From Paracoccaceae bacterium (GTDB lineage: Bacteria; Pseudomonadota; Alphaproteobacteria; Rhodobacterales; Rhodobacteraceae), in contig CABZJG010000054.1 of NCBI GenBank assembly GCA_902525995.1, positions 1 to 10,313 on the forward strand: 10,313 nt of DNA, in the 5' to 3' direction. This document shows, piece by piece, positions 7,107-10,313 of the stretch. Under the pieces are notes generated by a model. That model saw nothing but the letters and a program-made list of their open reading frames with translations. It searched no databases and was not told the origin of the DNA. Position 1 is the first letter of the stretch. Each line of letters begins with the position of its first letter. The translations under genes and the position numbers were made by a program.

Positions 7107-8786
7107 ATGGCTCAAAATACATCTATGGAGGAATTCGAAGCCCTCCTAAACGAAAGCTTCGAAATGGACACACCCCAAGAAGGGTCTGTCGTAAAAGGCA
7201 AAGTCATTGCAGTTGAAGCAGGATACGCCATCATCGATGTCGGCTATAAAATGGAAGGCCGCGTCGAGTTAAAAGAATTTGCAAATCCTGGCGAAGCCCC
7301 CGAAGTCGCTGCAGGCGATGAGGTCGAGGTCTTTCTGCGTCAGGTCGAAAACTCAAAAGGTGAAGCGGTTATCAGCCGTGAAATGGCCCGCCGCGAAGAA
7401 GCATGGGATCGCCTTGAGAAAGCATATGCTGATGATGCCCGTGTTGAAGGCGCAATCTTTGGCCGTGTCAAAGGCGGGTTCACCGTTGATCTTGGCGGGG
7501 CTGTCGCGTTTTTGCCAGGATCGCAAGTTGATGTGCGGCCAGTTCGCGATGCCGGTCCTTTGATGGGCCTCAAGCAGCCATTCCAAATTTTGAAAATGGA
7601 TCGTCGCCGTGGCAACATCGTTGTCTCACGTCGCGCCATTTTGGAAGAAAGCCGCGCCGAACAACGCGCAGAAGTGATTGGCAACTTGGCCGAAGGCATG
7701 GCTGTCGAAGGCATTGTCAAAAACATCACTGAATACGGCGCCTTTGTTGATCTTGGCGGTGTTGACGGCTTGTTGCACGTGACCGACATGGCTTGGCGCC
7801 GTGTCAATCACCCATCAGAAATTTTGACCATTGGTGAATCGATCAATGTTCAAGTGATCAAAATCAACAAAGACACTCATCGGATCAGCCTTGGCATGAA
7901 GCAACTGCAAGAAGATCCATGGGATCTCGTTGCTGCTAAGTATCCGTTGGAGTCTGTACATAACGGTGTTGTGACCAATATCACAGACTATGGTGCATTT
8001 GTTGAGCTTGAGGCTGGTGTAGAAGGTCTGGTTCATGTTTCTGAAATGTCATGGACCAAAAAGAACGTTCACCCTGGAAAAATCGTTTCTACCAGCCAAG
8101 AAGTAGAAGTGATGGTGCTTGAAATTGACGGATCCAAACGGCGAGTGTCACTCGGACTTAAGCAAACTCAGCGCAATCCTTGGGAAGTCTTTTCAGAGAC
8201 ACATCCTGAAGGCACACAGGTTGAGGGTGAAGTTAAAAACATCACCGAGTTTGGTCTTTTTGTCGGCCTAGAAGGCGAAATCGACGGCATGGTTCACCTC
8301 AGCGATATCTCTTGGGATGAACGCGGCGAAGATGCCATTCAAAACTTCCGCAAAAGTGACACAGTCAAAGCTGTAGTCTCTGAGGTTGATGTCGAAAAAG
8401 AGCGCATCAGTCTGTCAATTAAGGCCATGGGCGGCGATAAATTCGCTGAAGCCACGGGCGGCGTCAAACGCGGCTCGATCGTCACAGTTGCGGTTACTGC
8501 AATTGAAGATGGTGGTATTGAGGTCGAATATGAAGGAGCTAAAGCCTTTATCCGACGATCTGATCTTAGCCGTGATCGCGCCGAGCAGCGCCCGGAGCGT
8601 TTTTCTGTAGGTGATAAAGTCGATGTCCGTGTTACAAACATTGACAGCAAGACCCGTAAGTTGGGCTTGTCGATCAAAGCCCGCGAGATCGCAGAAGAAA
8701 AGGAAGCCGTCGAGCAATATGGATCTTCGGATTCAGGTGCATCACTGGGAGACATTCTCGGAGCGGCGCTCAAAGGCGACGAATAA
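7107..8786 (+). CDS. rpsA: 30S ribosomal protein S1
   Basis: S1 binds mRNA single-stranded regions on the 30S subunit and helps start translation of structured or weak-SD messages. The 559 residues match the 557 of E. coli S1. Six S1 (OB-fold) repeats can be laid out at about residues 25-92, 110-176, 196-265, 282-353, 369-438 and 455-525. Repeats 3 to 5 show the classic RNA-binding form, for example VKNITEYGAFVDL, VTNITDYGAFVEL and VKNITEFGLFVGL, each followed by a (L/V)(V/L)H(V/L)(S/T) strand. Repeats 1 and 2 are diverged, as expected for the parts that contact S2 and the ribosome. The sixth repeat (IEDGGIEVEYEGAKAFI) is present, followed by a short acidic tail with SLGDILGAAL. The ATG is preceded by AAAGGA at 7089-7094 with a long 12-nt spacing. 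A strong terminator lies right after the stop. Confidence 0.98.
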   Translation: MAQNTSMEEFEALLNESFEMDTPQEGSVVKGKVIAVEAGYAIIDVGYKMEGRVELKEFANPGEAPEVAAGDEVEVFLRQVENSKGEAVISREMARREEAWDRLEKAYADDARVEGAIFGRVKGGFTVDLGGAVAFLPGSQVDVRPVRDAGPLMGLKQPFQILKMDRRRGNIVVSRRAILEESRAEQRAEVIGNLAEGMAVEGIVKNITEYGAFVDLGGVDGLLHVTDMAWRRVNHPSEILTIGESINVQVIKINKDTHRISLGMKQLQEDPWDLVAAKYPLESVHNGVVTNITDYGAFVELEAGVEGLVHVSEMSWTKKNVHPGKIVSTSQEVEVMVLEIDGSKRRVSLGLKQTQRNPWEVFSETHPEGTQVEGEVKNITEFGLFVGLEGEIDGMVHLSDISWDERGEDAIQNFRKSDTVKAVVSEVDVEKERISLSIKAMGGDKFAEATGGVKRGSIVTVAVTAIEDGGIEVEYEGAKAFIRRSDLSRDRAEQRPERFSVGDKVDVRVTNIDSKTRKLGLSIKAREIAEEKEAVEQYGSSDSGASLGDILGAALKGDE

Positions 8787-8808
8787 GATAGTCCCAAAAA
8801 AATCCAAG

Positions 8809-8848
8809 AAAGCTCCCCATCCTCACGGATTGGGGGGCTTTTTTGTTT
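8809..8848 (+). terminator. Rho-independent terminator of rpsA
   Basis: The arm GCTCCCCATCC (8812-8822) pairs with GGATTGGGGGGC (8827-8838) around a TCAC loop, with one bulged T and one G-T pair. A six-T run follows at 8839-8844, and AAA before the stem can extend the pairing. It starts about 22 nt after the rpsA stop. This implies that ihfB needs its own promoter. Confidence 0.92.
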
Positions 8849-8992
8849 CAAAACGATTCGCTTTTTTAAAAATATGGCAACTGCAGAATTCTCAACTTAA
8901 GGCCAGAGGCGCATTTTGGTGCGATTTACCAATCCTAGAGCCAAGTTTTTTGCCATAACAGCAAACTATTTTGATTTTCCAAAAACAAAGAG

Positions 8993-9021
8993 TTTCCCAT
9001 TCTTTTTAATCTTCTTATAGT
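8993..9021 (+). promoter_or_regulatory. Possible ihfB promoter
   Basis: TATAGT (9016-9021) is a good -10-like hexamer. The hexamer 17 nt upstream is TTTCCC (8993-8998), a weak -35. Transcription would start near 9028, inside the palindromes at 9021-9037. A promoter is expected here because a terminator closes rpsA, but its exact position is a guess. Confidence 0.35.
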
Positions 9022-9037
9022 CGTACGATATATATCG
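9021..9037. repeat. Overlapping palindromes upstream of ihfB
   Basis: TCGTACGA (9021-9028) and CGATATATATCG (9026-9037) are perfect palindromes sharing three bases. They lie 24 nt before the ihfB ATG and directly downstream of the candidate -10 box. The position suits an operator or the start of the mRNA. The binding protein, if any, is unknown. Confidence 0.45.
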
Positions 9038-9060
9038 CCAAACAACGTGTAGGGGGAAAA

Positions 9061-9345
9061 ATGATACGCTCAGAGCTCGTTCAGATCATCGCCGATCAAA
9101 ATCCACATCTCTTTCAGCGTGATGTAGAACGCATTGTAAACACTGTATTTGATGAAATCACTAATGCGATGGCGAATGGAGATCGCGTAGAACTACGCGG
9201 CTTTGGCGCTTTTTCTGTCAAAAAACGCGATGCAAGAATTGGGCGTAACCCGCGAACTGGGGAAAGTGTATCTGTAAGCGAAAAACATGTTCCCTTTTTC
9301 AAAACTGGTAAGCTTTTGCGGGATCGGTTAAACGGAAAGACCTAA
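9061..9345 (+). CDS. ihfB: Integration host factor, beta subunit
   Basis: A 94-residue DNA-bending protein of the HU/IHF family that acts with IhfA as a heterodimer in the nucleoid, assisting transcription, replication and recombination. The length and sequence track E. coli IhfB closely: the start ([17 protein letters not shown]), the core [10 protein letters not shown] at about residues 44-53, the beta-arm tip [10 protein letters not shown] with the intercalating Pro64, and the C-terminal [14 protein letters not shown]. These point to the beta subunit, as do its position after rpsA and the RNPRTG arm. HU would be the main alternative. AGGGGG at 9051-9056 is a strong purine-rich ribosome-binding site 4 nt before the ATG. 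The lapA start lies 4 nt past the stop, so coupling is likely. Autoregulation is known for IHF genes in E. coli and is possible here. Confidence 0.95.
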   Translation: MIRSELVQIIADQNPHLFQRDVERIVNTVFDEITNAMANGDRVELRGFGAFSVKKRDARIGRNPRTGESVSVSEKHVPFFKTGKLLRDRLNGKT

Positions 9346-9349
9346 TGCA

Positions 9350-9700
9350 ATGCGCTATTTGCGATATGCGTTTTTAATCAGCCTTGCGTTGGTCTTGGTC
9401 ATCGTGGCCGTGGCTAATAGAACCACAACTCAACTAAGTCTTCTTCCAGCGGACCTATCTCAATGGCTCGGGGTAAACTGGTCGATTGATTTGCCTGTTT
9501 TTGTCATTTTCCTAGGGGGCACAGTCTTTGGGGTATTGATTGGCTTTATCTGGGAATGGTTGCGCGAATATAAGCATCGCGCTGAAGTGACCCGAAAAAG
9601 CTGCGAATTACGCAAGTTAGAAGGCGAGTTACGTGATCTGAAAGGTGAAAAATACAAAGACCAAGATGGTGTTTTAGCAATGCTTGAGGAAGTGAGATAA
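9350..9700 (+). CDS. lapA: LapA-domain (DUF1049) inner-membrane protein
   Basis: This is 116 residues with two predicted membrane helices, at about residues 4-22 (LRYAFLISLALVLVIVAVA) and 48-69 (LPVFVIFLGGTVFGVLIGFIW). A cytoplasmic tail rich in charged residues follows (about 73-116) and probably forms a coiled coil (RKLEGELRDLKGEKY). The segment VANRTTTQLSLLP after the first helix is the usual LapA-domain pattern. In E. coli, LapA (102 residues) associates with LapB and FtsH, which control LpxC and so LPS synthesis. The same role here is an inference from family and position after ihfB. The start is the ATG at 9350, with GGAAAG at 9334-9339 inside the end of ihfB as its ribosome-binding site. 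An earlier ATG at 9345 overlapping the ihfB stop opens a frame of only ten codons. Confidence 0.85.
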   Translation: MRYLRYAFLISLALVLVIVAVANRTTTQLSLLPADLSQWLGVNWSIDLPVFVIFLGGTVFGVLIGFIWEWLREYKHRAEVTRKSCELRKLEGELRDLKGEKYKDQDGVLAMLEEVR

Positions 9701-9705
9701 GTCAT

Positions 9706-10313
9706 ATGTCAAATCCCGTACGGGTTAAGATTTGCGGCGTAACCAGCCAGCAGCTAATGCGGGATGTTGGTAACGCTGGCACACAGTATGCTGGATTGGT
9801 ATTTTTTGAAAAATCTCCGCGCAACCTAAGTTTGGACAAAGCCCGCAGCATTGCTCTTGAAGCGCCAACAGGCCTGGCCAAAGTGGCACTAGTGATCAAC
9901 CCAAGTGATCGTTTTTTGGACAGTTTAACCTCGACAGTGCCACTGGACATGATCCAGCTGCAAGGCAGCGAAACACCGCAGAGAGTGAGCGAGATAAAAC
10001 AAAAGACCGGTTTGCCTGTCATGAAGGCTATTGGTGTTGCTGAACAAGACGATTTAAAAAAGCTGGATGTCTATGCAACTGTTGCAGACCAGCTACTGGT
10101 CGATGCAAAACCCGCAAAAGATGCAATATTGCCGGGCGGAAATGGCTATGCCTTTGACTGGAGCCTACTTCAAGGTCGGCGCTGGACAGGCCCTTGGATG
10201 CTTGCAGGAGGGTTAAACCCTGAAAATGTAGCCCAAGCGATCGCAATAACAGGTGCGCAGCAAATAGATGTGTCCTCGGGTGTTGAAATCTGCCCCGGGA
10301 AAAAGGACAAACA
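9706..10313 (+). CDS. trpF: Phosphoribosylanthranilate isomerase, 3'-truncated
   Basis: Converts N-(5-phosphoribosyl)anthranilate to CdRP, the third step of tryptophan synthesis. The frame runs open from the ATG at 9706 to the window edge, with 202 codons visible. The family is usually about 200-220 residues, so only a few codons are missing. It is a single TIM barrel. VKICGVT at residues 7-13 holds the catalytic Cys10, LVFFEKSPRNLS is the second conserved loop, DMIQLQG follows, and LLVDAK holds the expected catalytic Asp133. GGNGYAFDWSLL, MLAGGLNPENV and QIDVSSGVE form the phosphate-binding end of the barrel. The start is 5 nt after lapA, with GAGGAAG at 9686-9692 as a rather distant ribosome-binding site. 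In Rhodobacterales trpB often follows; that lies outside this window. Confidence 0.96.
   Translation, partial: MSNPVRVKICGVTSQQLMRDVGNAGTQYAGLVFFEKSPRNLSLDKARSIALEAPTGLAKVALVINPSDRFLDSLTSTVPLDMIQLQGSETPQRVSEIKQKTGLPVMKAIGVAEQDDLKKLDVYATVADQLLVDAKPAKDAILPGGNGYAFDWSLLQGRRWTGPWMLAGGLNPENVAQAIAITGAQQIDVSSGVEICPGKKDK

Larger units (their letters stand above)
8849..9060. other. AT-rich intergenic region before ihfB
   Basis: No gene is seen here on either strand. The stretch is noticeably richer in A and T than its surroundings. It holds an 8-bp inverted repeat, TATGGCAA (8873-8880) and TTGCCATA (8950-8957), 69 nt apart, and a small CGCA/TGCG hairpin at 8910-8923. Next comes a partial IHF-like core TTGATT at 8971-8976, then the promoter-like and palindromic elements listed separately. 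Confidence 0.6.

Noticed and set aside
7700..8300. Repeated nucleotide segments inside rpsA
   Set aside because: They encode the homologous S1 repeats 3-5 (VKNITEYGAFV-type strands). They are protein domain repeats, not a mobile element or CRISPR-like array.
8339..8851. Open frame of 170 codons on the - strand over the end of rpsA
   Set aside because: The product is Ser/Arg-rich and low in complexity, runs through the terminator stem and opposes S1 repeats 5-6. It is a shadow of rpsA codon use.
8873..8957. TATGGCAA/TTGCCATA inverted repeat before ihfB
   Set aside because: The arms are only 8 bp and 69 nt apart in AT-rich sequence, so chance is a fair explanation. No target duplications or transposase remnants accompany them.
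9345..9377. ATG overlapping the ihfB stop (TAATG) as a lapA start
   Set aside because: This ATG is in another frame and meets a stop after ten codons. The LapA product is read from the ATG at 9350.

Overview
The window looks like a housekeeping segment of an alphaproteobacterial chromosome, most likely from the Rhodobacterales (Roseobacter-type). This rests on three things: a class II, CP4-like AroA; the gene order aroA-cmk-rpsA-ihfB-lapA-trpF; and an HD-domain protein of a type I recall as common in Roseobacters. The assignment comes from recalled family sequences, not from a search. Every gene I can support lies on the + strand. I see no mobile element, CRISPR array, tRNA, rRNA or clear sign of horizontal transfer.

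Layout. At 1-348 is the 3' part of an Lrp/AsnC-family regulator, cut by the window edge. At 487-1098 is a stand-alone HD-domain metalloprotein of unknown function. At 1181-4039 is valS, followed 10 nt later by trmB (4050-4763), so valyl-tRNA charging and tRNA m7G46 methylation genes sit in one probable transcription unit. After a 119-nt gap comes aroA (4883-6229), then cmk (6250-6873) 20 nt later. A 233-nt gap that can form several small hairpins leads into rpsA (7107-8786), which ends in a strong intrinsic terminator. After an AT-rich, palindrome-containing upstream region, ihfB (9061-9345), lapA (9350-9700) and the truncated trpF (9706 to the edge) follow with gaps of only 4-5 nt.

How the genes fit together. 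Most act in central information processing or aromatic amino-acid supply: tRNA charging and modification (valS, trmB), chorismate synthesis (aroA), CMP/dCMP phosphorylation (cmk), mRNA binding on the 30S subunit (rpsA), nucleoid architecture (ihfB), an envelope protein (lapA) and tryptophan synthesis (trpF). The aroA-cmk-rpsA-ihfB-lapA core is an old proteobacterial gene order. Here trpF follows lapA, where E. coli has lapB.

I did not find a new multi-gene system. The items most worth a second look are the uncharacterised HD protein (possible HD-type diiron oxygenase), the hairpin-rich rpsA leader, nested palindromes before ihfB, and a compound hairpin over the trmB stop codon.
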